Positions 34,114 to 43,960 of a stretch of 64,000 nt of DNA are shown one piece after another; position 1 is the stretch's first letter; every line of letters starts with the position of its first letter. The DNA comes from Amycolatopsis japonica (GTDB lineage: Bacteria; Actinomycetota; Actinomycetes; Mycobacteriales; Pseudonocardiaceae). The DNA lies in assembly GCF_000732925.1 (NCBI RefSeq), contig NZ_CP008953.1, forward strand, positions 620,001-684,000. The letters are read 5' to 3'. The position numbers were made by a program, and so were the translations under genes. The notes beneath the pieces are model-generated. The model was not told the DNA's origin. It saw only the letters and a program-made list of their open reading frames with translations, and ran no database searches.

Positions 34114-37100
34114 CTAATGCCCGGCGGGCTGGAGGTCGTGGCCGTTCCAGGTGAACCGGGCCGTGGTGACCGCGTCGTCGCCGTCACCGCCGGTGATGAG
34201 CTGGTGGATCCCGACGCCGCCGAGTTCGGCGTAGGTGCACCATTCGTGGTCCGACGTCAGCATCAGGTCGAGGTCGAGTGCGGACAGCAGGCCGAACACC
34301 TGCCCCCGGTTGGTGGTGTCGACGCCGACGAACACCTCGTCGAGCAGGATCACCCTCGGCGCCTCGGGCGCGGCCTGATAGTGCGCGGCGACGGCGGCGA
34401 ACAGCGGCAGGTGCAGCGCGATCGCCTTCTCCCCACCGGAAAGCGCGCCGTGCAGCTTCTTGGTCAGCAGCTGCCAGCCCGCCCCGTTCGCGCGGTCCAC
34501 CTTGACCACGAACCGGTGCCACGACGTGTAGTCGAAGACCTGCGCGAGCTGCTGTTCCCAGCTGGTCGCCGTGTCGTCCGCCTTCGCCTGCTCGACGCGC
34601 TCACGGAAGAACTTGTGCAGTGACACGCGGTCTTCGGCGGTCAGCTGATCCGGATCCTTCAGCAGCAGATCCCGCGCGGTCTTGGTACCCGGCGGCAGAT
34701 CCGGGGAGACCTGCCAGACCAGCCGGACGGCGACCCGCGACGCGGTCCGCACGCGTTCCAGCCGCGCGTTCATCCCGTCGACGAGGTCGTTGGCCTGCCG
34801 GATGCGGGCCGCGAGATGACGGCGGGTGTCGCCGGTCAGCGTCTTGTCGAACAGGTCGCTCTCGCGATCGGTGATCTCGTGCCTGCTCTGTTCCGCTTCC
34901 GCGTAAAGGATCTTGAGCAGTTCGGCCGCGCCGACCCGCAGCCCGTCGACGACGGCGGTGAAGATCTGGACGTCCTCGTCGGTCTCCAGGTCGAGTTCCG
35001 CGCGCGAGCTGAGCGTGTTCCGGCAGGTGTGCACGGCTTCCGACAGCCGGTGCAGTGCCTCGCCGAGGTTGCTCGGCGCGTGCGGCACGGACGGCCACGC
35101 CGCGGCCACCAGCCGGGCCGTGTCCAGCGCCGCACGGACACTCTCGGACGCGGACAGGGTGGCCTGGAACTTCGGCAGATCCTCGATCCCGCCGTCCGCG
35201 GGGAAGATCCCGGTGGCGAGCTTCCGGAACCGGAGCGCGGCGGCGTCCTGCTTCTTGGTCGCGTCCTCGCGTGCCCGCGCGTCGGTCGTCCGGCGGACGC
35301 CGAGCGCGCCCAGCGACACCGCGAGCTCCTTGGCGTCGGCGTTCGCGGCGCGGAGTTCGCCCGAGAGTGCACGCAGTTTCGTGCGCAGGCCGTCGATCTC
35401 GGCGAGCACCTCGCGCTGGCCGGTGCCGACCGTCCCGTCGATCGCGTCGAGCATCGCGGTGAGCTTGGTGCGTTCGGCCTCCGCGTCGGCGGCCTCGTCC
35501 TCACGCCGGGCGGCGTTCCCCTCCGACCGGTCCGCCTGCTCGGCGCACAGCTCGGCCCGCTGGGTCGCGGTGAGCAGGTTTCCGTGCTCGTACAACCAGT
35601 TCTCGCCCTGGTCGGAGTACGTACGCAGAGCCGTGGCGAGCGCGGCCAGCGGCGCGCGTTCGGTCGGCAACCCGGATTCCGAAGCCTGCGCGGTCAACTC
35701 GTGCAGCGCGGTCTTGGCCTCGATCTCCAGCGCGGAGACGGCACTCTCCAGATGCCGGACGGCGGCGTCGGCGGCGGTCAGCTCGGCCTCGGCCGTGGTC
35801 AGTTCCCCGGTCGCGGCAAGGAGATCGTCGTGACCGGGGCGGGCGGCGCGTTCGATCTTGATCAGCTCACGCCTGCCGCGCAGGGCGGCCAGCTCGCCCT
35901 CCAGCTCGGCGATGGTCTTCTCGCGAAGGGAGATCTTGTCCCGCAGCGCGGCGATGCGGCGTTCGCGGGCGCGCAGCCGCGCGGAACCACCGATGTAGGC
36001 CGGGGCGTCCTTCGTCCAGCTACCCGACAGGCTGCCCATCCGCCAGCCACCGTCCGCGCCGATCGCCGCGGGACCGGAGGGGAGCGTGTCGTCGAAGGCG
36101 ATCACCTCCAGGATCCGGCGGATCTTCGTCGGGGAAACCTCCGCGTCGGGTTCCGGCACGAGGACGTCGGCGAGCGAACGACCGGAGGCCACCGGCAGCG
36201 TCCCGGACTCCGCGAGCACGTCGTGGCCGTCGACGACACCGTGGGAGTTCACCCAGGCGTCCAGCAGACCGGCGCCTTCGAGCGCGGCCTCGATCCCCGC
36301 TTGGCTGCTTTCCGGGACCGAGCCGGCGAAATCGACCAGCCGCCACAACGGCGCGCCGCTCATCTCGGCCCGGTCCGCCGTGCGGGTGCGCGGCGGCTCG
36401 GGCGCGAGGATGTCCTCCGTTTCGAGCACGCCCGCCTCGACGAGGAGTTCGTCGTGCTCGGCTCGCGCGGTGGCCAGCGCGGCACCGGTCGCCGCCTCCC
36501 GCCGGATGATGTCTTCGAGCACGGTCTCGGCGACGGCGCCGAGCCTGCCCAGCAGCGAGACCTCCGCCTCGGCGTCCCGCACGACCGCTTCCACGTCGGG
36601 GAAGCGCAGCTCGCGGCAGCCGATCGCCCATTCGGCGAGCCGGGTGCGCAGATCGCTCAGCGCGAGTTCCCGCGTCGCCGTCGTGAGTTCGACCCGCTCC
36701 TGCGCGACCGAGAAGTCCGCTCGCGCGCGATCCAAATCCGCCTCGGCCTGGTGACGTCGTCCGACGGCGCGTTCGTGTTTGTCCAGCGTCCGGCCGAGCG
36801 CCTCGACCTGGTCGCGTTTGCCGCGGACGGCGGCCTGCAGCAACGGACGGAGCCGGGCCGGTTCGTCCAGCCCGGCGACGAGTTCGTCGTGCACCCCGGC
36901 CAGGTTCGCGCGGGTCGCGGCGGCGCGGACCTCGGTCTCCAGCGAGCGGACGAGGTCCGCCTGTCGTTTCGCGACCTGCTTCGCCGCCCGCGAGCGCTCC
37001 TCGTCGGCGTCCGCCTCGGCACGGAGCCGGTCCGCGTCCGCGCGCAGAGCCTCCGCTTTCTCGCTCGTGGACAAGGTCCGTTGCCGCAGTTTGTCGAGCT

Positions 37101-38097
37101 CCTGGCCCTTGCGATACGACTCGGATTCGGTCAGCCCCGACAGCCGCGCTTCGGTCTCTTCGACGTCCTTTTCGAGCTTCGCCGCCCGTTCCTCGGCGGC
37201 CTCCTTCTTCGCGGCGACCTCGTCGTGCTCCTCGGCCGAACGGCGGGCGGCCGCGGCGAGTTCGTCGAGTTCCGCGGTGGCGTTGATGAGGTTCGCGGCG
37301 CCCGCGCGCAGCACACGCTGGGCGTAGGTCTTCTGCCGCGCGGCGAGCGCACGGGTCGCGTCGACCTCGGTCTCCAGCGAGCCCAGCCGTTCGCGTTGCG
37401 CGTCGAGCCGCTCGAAACCCTCGGCGAGATCCGCGATCTCCTGCTGCCCCAACGGCGGAAGCGCACGGGAGAGCAGGTTGGACAGCAGGCTCGGGTCGAG
37501 CCGCTGCGAGAGTTTGGGCATCCGCAGCTGGAGCAGCGCGGTGATCAGCGCGTCGTACCGCTGTTCGCTCAGCGTGGGGAACAGTTTCGCGCGGATCTCC
37601 GCGCGGTACTCGGCCGCGCCGTCGTGCACGGTCCCGTGCTCGCCGAGGGCTTCCTCCAGCGCGCCCTTGGTCAGGGGCTGACCGGCCTCGTTGACCAGCG
37701 GCAAGCCGTCGCCCACGCGCAGATCGGTGGTGAAGAAGTCGGCGTGCACCGTGCTGGTGTGCGTGCTGGCCTGCAGCCGTGCGCCGCAGGTGAACCACTT
37801 CTCGCCCGCCATGCCGAATTCGAGCCAGACGTACCCGACGCGCGTGGCGCCGGAAGCGCCTTCGCCCATCAGGTTCCAGTGCATGCTGCGCTCGCTGGTG
37901 CCGAACGTCGACAGCCGGTTGGCGCGCAGGCTCGCGTCGAACAGGAACGGCAGCAGCAGCTCCAGCGCCTTCGACTTCCCGCTCCCGTTGGGGCCGCGCA
38001 GCAGCAGGCGCCCGTCGTGGAACTCGAAGATCTCGTCGTAGTAGCGCCAGATGTTGAGGATGCCCGCACGGGAGGGGATCCACCTCGTCACGGTCAC
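34114..38097 (-). CDS. jetC: Wadjet JetC-like SMC-type ATPase (TIGR02680)
   Basis: About 1327 residues from the GTG at 38097, which overlaps the jetB stop (GTGA). N-terminal Walker A GPNGSGKS at residues 35-42, long coiled coils in the middle, then ABC signature LSGGEK (1219-1224) and Walker B VILLDEVF near 1248. This matches the SMC-like protein of the DUF2397/DUF2398 Wadjet class, which with JetA and JetB loops plasmid DNA. In intact systems the JetD nuclease is encoded directly after it; here the next gene is the SARP regulator. Confidence 0.92.
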   Translation of the reverse strand: MTVTRWIPSRAGILNIWRYYDEIFEFHDGRLLLRGPNGSGKSKALELLLPFLFDASLRANRLSTFGTSERSMHWNLMGEGASGATRVGYVWLEFGMAGEKWFTCGARLQASTHTSTVHADFFTTDLRVGDGLPLVNEAGQPLTKGALEEALGEHGTVHDGAAEYRAEIRAKLFPTLSEQRYDALITALLQLRMPKLSQRLDPSLLSNLLSRALPPLGQQEIADLAEGFERLDAQRERLGSLETEVDATRALAARQKTYAQRVLRAGAANLINATAELDELAAAARRSAEEHDEVAAKKEAAEERAAKLEKDVEETEARLSGLTESESYRKGQELDKLRQRTLSTSEKAEALRADADRLRAEADADEERSRAAKQVAKRQADLVRSLETEVRAAATRANLAGVHDELVAGLDEPARLRPLLQAAVRGKRDQVEALGRTLDKHERAVGRRHQAEADLDRARADFSVAQERVELTTATRELALSDLRTRLAEWAIGCRELRFPDVEAVVRDAEAEVSLLGRLGAVAETVLEDIIRREAATGAALATARAEHDELLVEAGVLETEDILAPEPPRTRTADRAEMSGAPLWRLVDFAGSVPESSQAGIEAALEGAGLLDAWVNSHGVVDGHDVLAESGTLPVASGRSLADVLVPEPDAEVSPTKIRRILEVIAFDDTLPSGPAAIGADGGWRMGSLSGSWTKDAPAYIGGSARLRARERRIAALRDKISLREKTIAELEGELAALRGRRELIKIERAARPGHDDLLAATGELTTAEAELTAADAAVRHLESAVSALEIEAKTALHELTAQASESGLPTERAPLAALATALRTYSDQGENWLYEHGNLLTATQRAELCAEQADRSEGNAARREDEAADAEAERTKLTAMLDAIDGTVGTGQREVLAEIDGLRTKLRALSGELRAANADAKELAVSLGALGVRRTTDARAREDATKKQDAAALRFRKLATGIFPADGGIEDLPKFQATLSASESVRAALDTARLVAAAWPSVPHAPSNLGEALHRLSEAVHTCRNTLSSRAELDLETDEDVQIFTAVVDGLRVGAAELLKILYAEAEQSRHEITDRESDLFDKTLTGDTRRHLAARIRQANDLVDGMNARLERVRTASRVAVRLVWQVSPDLPPGTKTARDLLLKDPDQLTAEDRVSLHKFFRERVEQAKADDTATSWEQQLAQVFDYTSWHRFVVKVDRANGAGWQLLTKKLHGALSGGEKAIALHLPLFAAVAAHYQAAPEAPRVILLDEVFVGVDTTNRGQVFGLLSALDLDLMLTSDHEWCTYAELGGVGIHQLITGGDGDDAVTTARFTWNGHDLQPAGH

Positions 38098-39314
38098 GGC
38101 GCCTCCTCGGTGCGGTCGGTGTACCTCGCGGCGGCCGGGAGCGGCCGGACGAGTTCGGCTTCGGCGCGGACCAGCCCGAAGCCGGTCAGCACGGCGAGCG
38201 CGTCGACGGTCAGCCGTCGCACGCCGTCCTTGCCCCGGTAGGTCTTGGCCCAGCGGGGGAAGCGTTTCAGCAGTTTGGCGGTGGCCTTCTGCAGGTAATC
38301 GATGGTGCGCGGCTCGTCGAGCGCGTCGAGCAGCAGGAGCGCGGCGACCTTGGCGTTGCTGCCGTCGTCCGGGAACCGCTCGTCGGTGGCCAGCCCGTCG
38401 ACGTCGACGAGCAGCACACCCTCCGCGCGTTCTTCGAGGACGAAACCGCCCTGCTCCGCGGCACGCCGCAGCAACTGGCGCCCGGTCGGGGTGCCGAGGT
38501 ACGCGCGTTCCTCCGCGGTCAGTTCGGCGAAGTACAGCACCGGATCGTCGACGAGACGGCGGAACACCGTGTGCCGCAGCCACAGGTTCCGCTGGACGTC
38601 CGACGCGCTCGGCGTGTCCTCGTGGCGGCCGGAGGAAAGGCCGTAACGCTGCTCGTGCGACACCGCTTCCAGCAGCTCCTCGAACCGCAGCGCGACGTCG
38701 TCGGCGGGCACGGCGAGCTGGGAAGGACCGACCGGCGCGGCGAGCAACCGCAGCAACAGCGTCGCGTCCACCCGGAACAGCACCTTCGCCGCCGGATCGT
38801 CCACAAAGGACTCCGGATCGCCGTCGGCGGCTTCGAGGACGCCGAAGGACTCCAGCAGTTTGAGGACGTCCACGAACGCCAGCCGTTCCGCCCTGGTGGC
38901 GGCGTCGAACGTGGTGACGAGGTCGTCGGCGGCGCTCGCCTGCGCGACGCGGCCGGCGAGAAGTCCGATGGTCGTCACCGGCACGGTCAGCAGTTCGGCC
39001 GCCACCACGCAAAGCAGGACGTAACGGCGGCGGTCGAACGCGGCGCGCCCGGAGCGCAATCGTCGCGCCGGGCGGGTGGGGTCGGCGGCCGCGCGGACCT
39101 TGATCAGTCGCGCGTAGCCGAGCCGCGGTTCGACCGTGAGCGTCCAGCCGCAGTAGTAGTCGAACCACTGCCGGATGGGTTCGCGGCGGCGCCGGATGAG
39201 GTCGAAGGTCTCAGGGGAGCCGCGTTCGCCGATCAGCGGGGTGGCCAGCAGGGCCCGGATCCCGCGCGCGACCTCTTCGCGTTCCGCGATGACCAGTTGG
39301 TTGGTGAGGCTCAC
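38094..39314 (-). CDS. jetB: Wadjet JetB-like protein (TIGR02678, DUF2398)
   Basis: A 406-residue protein, GTG start at 39314 overlapping the stop of the upstream jetA (GTGA). Contains the N-terminal LTNQLVIAEREEVARGIRALLATPLIGER block and C-terminal RFPRWAKTYRGKDGVRRLTVDALAVL typical of TIGR02678. It is the MukE-like partner that bridges JetA and JetC. Confidence 0.9.
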   Translation of the reverse strand: MSLTNQLVIAEREEVARGIRALLATPLIGERGSPETFDLIRRRREPIRQWFDYYCGWTLTVEPRLGYARLIKVRAAADPTRPARRLRSGRAAFDRRRYVLLCVVAAELLTVPVTTIGLLAGRVAQASAADDLVTTFDAATRAERLAFVDVLKLLESFGVLEAADGDPESFVDDPAAKVLFRVDATLLLRLLAAPVGPSQLAVPADDVALRFEELLEAVSHEQRYGLSSGRHEDTPSASDVQRNLWLRHTVFRRLVDDPVLYFAELTAEERAYLGTPTGRQLLRRAAEQGGFVLEERAEGVLLVDVDGLATDERFPDDGSNAKVAALLLLDALDEPRTIDYLQKATAKLLKRFPRWAKTYRGKDGVRRLTVDALAVLTGFGLVRAEAELVRPLPAAARYTDRTEEAP

Positions 39315-40804
39315 GCACCGCCTCCGGTCGTGCTGATTTCGATTTCGTAGTCGGGGCCACGGAAGACGCCGCTCGTGGTGGTCAGGCGCGCGACCGCGCC
39401 GTTCCGCGGCGGCCGCAGGACGATCTCGATCTGGCCGTCGGACGTCGTGCTCCGCCGGGCGCCCTCCGCGCCGGGAGGCCTGCCCAGCGCCTGGCCCAGC
39501 AGGTCCAGCAGCCGCTCGAAAACGGTGTGGTCCAGCTTCTCGAACGCCGAAAGCCGCACGACGCCGCCGGTGTCGAGCATGTTCCACGCCGCTTCGAGCT
39601 CGGCGCGTTCCTCGATCGCCTGCTGGACGCGTGCCGCCCGGATCGCGGTGACGTCGCGGACCCGCCCGGTCCGGGTGAACCGCTCGGTGCGGCCGGCGGA
39701 GCGGAGCAGTTCCGACACCTCGACCGGCGGCGCGTCGAGCCACGAGGCCGTCGTGCTGACCACTTCCGGGTCGGCGTGGGCGAGGTGCGCGTGCCGCGCG
39801 GAACTCAGCCCGAACATCGTGGACCACAGGCGATGCAGGTCTTCCTGCGCCGGGACGACGGTGAACCACCGCGCCAGCTCGCGGAAATCGGCGACCGCGC
39901 TGCTCGCGCGCCGCCGCGACTCGGTGATCCGGTCGAGCACCTGGAGAAGCGTGATGATCGCCCGCCGCGCGAGGTTGTGGAGGTCCTCGACCCGCGGCGT
40001 CGCCCCGTCCTCGGGCAGGAACCACGCGCGCAGCCCGTCCCACCGCGCTTTGCGGACGACGAGCCAGCGCGCGTCGGGCTTCGGCAGCGCCGCTCCGTTG
40101 AGCGCTCGCCGGTGCACGCGCTCGATGCCGTGGTCGTCGATCTCCTTGATGCGGGTGGCGATGGTGTGGGTGTGATGCTCGAGGTCGTTGAGGAACTCCT
40201 GCAGATACGCGACCGTCGCCGCCTTGACCTCGTGGAACGTCGCGAGGTCGGCCTCCGCGTGCAGCAGGCGCTGGAGGTCGCCGTTGAAGCGCTTCGTATT
40301 GTCGCGGAACGCTTCGAGGTGGCCCTCGACTTCAGTAAGCGTGCTGAACACGCGCCTGTCGGTGCCGTCTTCGAGCTGCTTCGCGAGCTCACCGAGCCGT
40401 TCGCCGAGCGCTTCGAGCGTCGCCGTCTGAAGCGCCCCGGTCGCGTTGAGCACCTCGTTCGCGCGGACCACACCCGCGTACGCCGCCTCGCCCTGCCGGG
40501 TCAGCGCGTACTGGAGATTGCGGCGCTCGTACTCGGACGCGGTCCGGTAATCACCCGCGTGGCTCTGGACGACGTCGAGGTGGCCCTGGCCCTTGAGCTG
40601 GTCCAACGCTTTGACGAGGTCTTCGTCGTCCAGCGTCTCCAGCCAGCCGACCTCACGCAGCCGCGTGCGGACGTCGTCGATCCCGAGCGCCGTCTCGAGT
40701 CGCTCGTTCGCCTCACCGAAGGCGTGCAGGATCGCCAGGGGGAGCCCTGATCTGCTCCCGTCGGTGAAACGGAACAGCTCGGGCGGTACACGGAACGGAT
40801 CCAT
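39311..40804 (-). CDS. jetA: Wadjet JetA-like protein (TIGR02677, DUF2397)
   Basis: A 497-residue protein beginning MDPFRVPPELFRFTDGSRSG, the TIGR02677 opening, with ATG 40804 after CCGGAGGACG. MukF-like kleisin role: binds JetB and the JetC heads. First gene of the three-gene overlapping operon jetA-jetB-jetC. The short lipoprotein gene 87 nt upstream points in the same direction. Confidence 0.9.
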   Translation of the reverse strand: MDPFRVPPELFRFTDGSRSGLPLAILHAFGEANERLETALGIDDVRTRLREVGWLETLDDEDLVKALDQLKGQGHLDVVQSHAGDYRTASEYERRNLQYALTRQGEAAYAGVVRANEVLNATGALQTATLEALGERLGELAKQLEDGTDRRVFSTLTEVEGHLEAFRDNTKRFNGDLQRLLHAEADLATFHEVKAATVAYLQEFLNDLEHHTHTIATRIKEIDDHGIERVHRRALNGAALPKPDARWLVVRKARWDGLRAWFLPEDGATPRVEDLHNLARRAIITLLQVLDRITESRRRASSAVADFRELARWFTVVPAQEDLHRLWSTMFGLSSARHAHLAHADPEVVSTTASWLDAPPVEVSELLRSAGRTERFTRTGRVRDVTAIRAARVQQAIEERAELEAAWNMLDTGGVVRLSAFEKLDHTVFERLLDLLGQALGRPPGAEGARRSTTSDGQIEIVLRPPRNGAVARLTTTSGVFRGPDYEIEISTTGGGA

Positions 40805-40891
40805 GCGTCCTCCGGCGGATGGTGCGTGGAGGTACACGTTAGGGGGTCACCCAGGCGAGTCCGAACGGCCCATCTTTTTCACTCAGAGTGC

Positions 40892-41218
40892 TCACGTCGT
40901 GAACATCTCGAGGCGCACCGTGGTCCCCTCGACGGTGACCTTGCGGTAGACGTGACGACCCTCGACGACCCGGTCGTCGTTCAGGACCCCGGGTGCGAAG
41001 TTCGACCCTTCGAGCAGCTTGGGCACGTCCTCCGCCGGCAGGGTGAGGACGACGACGTAGCGCGAGTCGATGCCCCGGTCGTACTGCGTCTCCAGCACCT
41101 TGCCGCTGGCAGGCATCGAGATCCCGCCGAACCGGAAGGCGTCTTCCGGCGTCGGGCTTGGCGGGGGCGTCGCGCAGCCCGCGAGAAGGAGGGCGAGGAC
41201 CGCGGGGAGGGCTTTCAC
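40892..41218 (-). CDS. Small predicted lipoprotein
   Basis: A 108-residue protein with a GTG start at 41218 directly abutting the TAG stop of the upstream gene. The lipobox LLAGC is at residues 11-15, so it is probably membrane anchored. No family recognised. The adjacent direct repeat (41238-41257) lies in the 3' end of the neighbouring gene, so its promoter may lie there. Confidence 0.6.
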   Translation of the reverse strand: MKALPAVLALLLAGCATPPPSPTPEDAFRFGGISMPASGKVLETQYDRGIDSRYVVVLTLPAEDVPKLLEGSNFAPGVLNDDRVVEGRHVYRKVTVEGTTVRLEMFTT

Positions 41219-41809
41219 CTAGCGTGAGACGCACGGTGGACGTAAGCGTTCCGTCACGTCGGCGATCAGAAGCTCCCCGCGGTTGAGCGGTGAGACCTCC
41301 AGCAGCTCGGCGAACAACTCGATCATCGCCCGATGCTCGGCGGCGCGTCCGCTGAAGGGCCTCTTACCGGACCAGCGGAGCCAGCCGCCGTCCGCTGTGG
41401 CGCCGCCGTCGAGAGTCGAGAGCGGCGCGTCCGGTGTTCCCACGCCGTGCAAGTGCTCCGACCTGGCGTTGAAGAACTCGGGAGTGTTCGTATGGTCTTC
41501 GACCAACGCTGCGGCCGCACGCAGATCCGAGGCGATCGAGCAACGGCTGGGAGACGAAACAGGCCGCAGGGTGAACAGAGTGAGGTACTCCGCTGGAGAA
41601 GCGTTCCGCGGTGGTTCGGTTCTCAGCGCGAAGCCGACAAAACCGACCGGGTCCGGGATGTCTCGCAACCGGAGGCCATGACCACCGGAAAGGGAGAAGT
41701 ACGGCACGCCCAAGGCCGACATCATGACCGCGGCCGCGCGGCGGGCCGGCTGGTCTGGAAGGTCAGGTGGAACAGCCGTGAGACGGACGTGGCATCGAAG
41801 AGTCCCCAT
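41219..41809 (-). CDS. Hypothetical protein, 196 aa
   Basis: A protein starting at ATG 41809 (MGTLRCHVRLTA) with GGAGG upstream. No family recognised. It is part of a divergent pair with the XRE regulator at 41990; a 20-bp direct repeat is in its 3' end and again after the regulator. Its C-terminus is encoded partly by the repeat, which could mean it was created or changed by an insertion. Confidence 0.55.
   Translation of the reverse strand: MGTLRCHVRLTAVPPDLPDQPARRAAAVMMSALGVPYFSLSGGHGLRLRDIPDPVGFVGFALRTEPPRNASPAEYLTLFTLRPVSSPSRCSIASDLRAAAALVEDHTNTPEFFNARSEHLHGVGTPDAPLSTLDGGATADGGWLRWSGKRPFSGRAAEHRAMIELFAELLEVSPLNRGELLIADVTERLRPPCVSR
41238..41257. repeat. 20-bp direct repeat, left copy
   Basis: ggacgtaagcgttccgtcac occurs here and again at 43377-43396, in the same orientation. 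The two copies bracket about 2.1 kb holding a hypothetical gene and an XRE regulator. The flanks diverge on both sides, so this looks like a duplication flanking an inserted segment, or an attachment-type repeat. Confidence 0.6.
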
Positions 41810-41989
41810 TGCAGGCCTCCCGCCGGTCATCGCGCTGTCAGTGCTCAAACCCATGGAACGCGCGTTCTCGCCTCGGGCCAGGGCTGTGTGCTCGATCGGC
41901 AACAAGTTTGCGGAACTGTCAAATTGCGATCCGGGCAACGCCCTACTGCCGCGGCTGCCCGTTGCGGGACCATCGCCGGGGAGGTCGCC

Positions 41990-43384
41990 ATGGACGCACT
42001 CCACCCGTTTTGGTCGTCGCCCGAGATAGTGCAGGCCGCTGCGATGGCTCGGTACGGCTCGTTGGCCAGGGTCGTCCGGCGCGCTCGACAGCTGACGCTG
42101 GCGCAAGTGGCGGACCGCTGCCATCTGTCGCTGAGCACGTTGTCGAGGATGGAGACGGGTCAACGCAAACTCATCGATGTCCATTACTTGCGGACCCTCT
42201 CCGAAGTGCTCGAAATCCCGCCCCACCTCTTCGGCTTGGCGCCCACATTCACCGGCGCGGCGCAAATGCGCGAGGATGGCACGCCGGTTAATGTCGGCAC
42301 TGCTATCCCCGGTGGACAGGACGGTGACGAGGCGATGCGGCGACGACAGGTGCTCGCTGGGCTGGTCGGTGTCACGATCGCCGGGGTTTTGCCTGGCACG
42401 GCGCGCGCGTCCGCAGGCGAGGAATCGTTGGAAGCCTTATTGCTGGCGAAGTCACAGTGCCCGGCGGTACCGGTTCCGCTGGTCACGCTGTCCCAAGCGC
42501 TCGCCGAGGCGCAGAGAAAGTTCGAAGCCTGCGAGTACGCGGATCTCAGCCGCGCGCTACCTCAATTGATCGCCACCGCACACGCGAGCAAGGACGCATC
42601 CGTCGGGCGGCTACAGGAAAGGATGTCCGCAGCACTCGCCAGCGCATACCTGCTCGGTTCGGAACTGGCGGTCAAACAACACCGTGATTGTGTCGCACGC
42701 GTCGCCGCCGATCGGTCACACTCGGCGGCGGAGTCGAGCGGCGACCCGTTGGTGATCGCCGCGAGTTCCCGGGCCATCGCGATCGGAATGCGGCGGCATG
42801 CGCTCAGCGCTCCCGAGAAGATCGACAGAGACGCCGGTCTGAACGGTGCCATCACCATGCTCACCAGGACCGCTCTCGACCTGGGAGCCGATCAAGGCAG
42901 TCCGCCGGTTCGGCAACTCGCGTCCTACGGCTCGCTCTTGTGCACCGCGAGCTACTCGGCGACGCAGAACGGGAACACCGCGCAGGCGGTCGCGCTCATC
43001 GAAGAAGCGGAAGATGCCGCACGGCGGTTGAAAGCCACTCGAAGCGGAATGGGCAACGCGCAATTCAGTGCGACCACCGTCGCCGTTTACCGCATCGGTG
43101 TGCACACCACTCTCGGTGACACCGCCCGCGCGCTGACTTATTTCGACTCCGTCGATCCACGGCGACTGCCGAGCGCCGAGCGTCGCGCACGAGCATTCGT
43201 GGACGGTGCGCGAGCCTGGAAGGACCACGGCGATGTCGAGCGCGCCACGGACGCGTTGAACCGCGCCCACGACTGTGCGCCTCAAGAGCTCAGCAGGCCG
43301 TCGGTCCAGCGGCTCATCGCCGCCATGGTCGACGCACCCGGGCGTACTCCGGCCACCCTCTCGGCGCTCGTCCGTCGGACGTAA
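41990..43384 (+). CDS. XRE-type helix-turn-helix regulator with long C-terminal domain
   Basis: A 464-residue protein with ATG 41990 after GGGGAGGTCGCC. N-terminal XRE HTH: LTLAQVADRCHLSLSTLSRMETGQRK (about residues 35-60). The remaining 400 residues are helical, tetratricopeptide-like, as in other actinobacterial regulators of this type. It is divergent from the hypothetical gene at 41219-41809, with which it may form a unit. The stop lies within the right direct repeat. Confidence 0.8.
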   Translation: MDALHPFWSSPEIVQAAAMARYGSLARVVRRARQLTLAQVADRCHLSLSTLSRMETGQRKLIDVHYLRTLSEVLEIPPHLFGLAPTFTGAAQMREDGTPVNVGTAIPGGQDGDEAMRRRQVLAGLVGVTIAGVLPGTARASAGEESLEALLLAKSQCPAVPVPLVTLSQALAEAQRKFEACEYADLSRALPQLIATAHASKDASVGRLQERMSAALASAYLLGSELAVKQHRDCVARVAADRSHSAAESSGDPLVIAASSRAIAIGMRRHALSAPEKIDRDAGLNGAITMLTRTALDLGADQGSPPVRQLASYGSLLCTASYSATQNGNTAQAVALIEEAEDAARRLKATRSGMGNAQFSATTVAVYRIGVHTTLGDTARALTYFDSVDPRRLPSAERRARAFVDGARAWKDHGDVERATDALNRAHDCAPQELSRPSVQRLIAAMVDAPGRTPATLSALVRRT

Positions 43385-43396
43385 GCGTTCCGTCAC
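43377..43396. repeat. 20-bp direct repeat, right copy
   Basis: Second copy of ggacgtaagcgttccgtcac, same orientation as 41238-41257. It overlaps the last codons and stop of the XRE gene. To its right the msrA promoter region begins. Confidence 0.6.
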
Positions 43397-43465
43397 ACTT
43401 GGACGGGGATGACAGAGGCGGTTCGACACGTTGTACTGGGTGTCAACGACCGAAGGAGATCTACA

Positions 43466-43960
43466 GTGACGGAAAAGGCTGTTCTCGCGGGCGGCTGCTT
43501 CTGGGGCATGCAGGACCTGTTCCGCCGGCACCCCGGGGTCGTCTCCACCAGGGTCGGCTACACCGGCGGCGACGTGCCGAACGCGACCTACCGCAACCAC
43601 GGCTCCCACGCCGAAGGCATCGAGATCGTCTTCGACCCGGCGCAGCTGACGTACCGGCAGATCCTGGAGTTCTTCTTCCAGATCCACAACCCGACGACCC
43701 TCAACCGCCAGGGCAACGACATCGGCACCAGCTACCGATCGGCGATCTTCTACACCGACGACAAGCAGAAGCAGGTCGCCGAACAGACGATCGCCGACGT
43801 CGACGCCTCCGGGAAATGGCCGGGCAAGGTGGTCACCGAGGTGACCCAGGCCGGTGACTTCTGGGAAGCCGAGCCGGAACACCAGGACTACCTGGAGCGC
43901 ATCCCGAACGGCTACACCTGCCACTACGTGCGGCCGGAATGGCAGCTCGGCGAGCGCTGA
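43466..43960 (+). CDS. msrA: Peptide methionine (S)-sulfoxide reductase
   Basis: 164 residues from the GTG at 43466, which follows GAAGGAGATCTACA. The MsrA catalytic motif GCFWG puts the reactive Cys at residue 11; a second Cys at about residue 153 (GYTCHYV) may be the recycling one. Repairs oxidised methionine in proteins. The 3' end overlaps the MOSC gene. Confidence 0.95.
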   Translation: MTEKAVLAGGCFWGMQDLFRRHPGVVSTRVGYTGGDVPNATYRNHGSHAEGIEIVFDPAQLTYRQILEFFFQIHNPTTLNRQGNDIGTSYRSAIFYTDDKQKQVAEQTIADVDASGKWPGKVVTEVTQAGDFWEAEPEHQDYLERIPNGYTCHYVRPEWQLGER

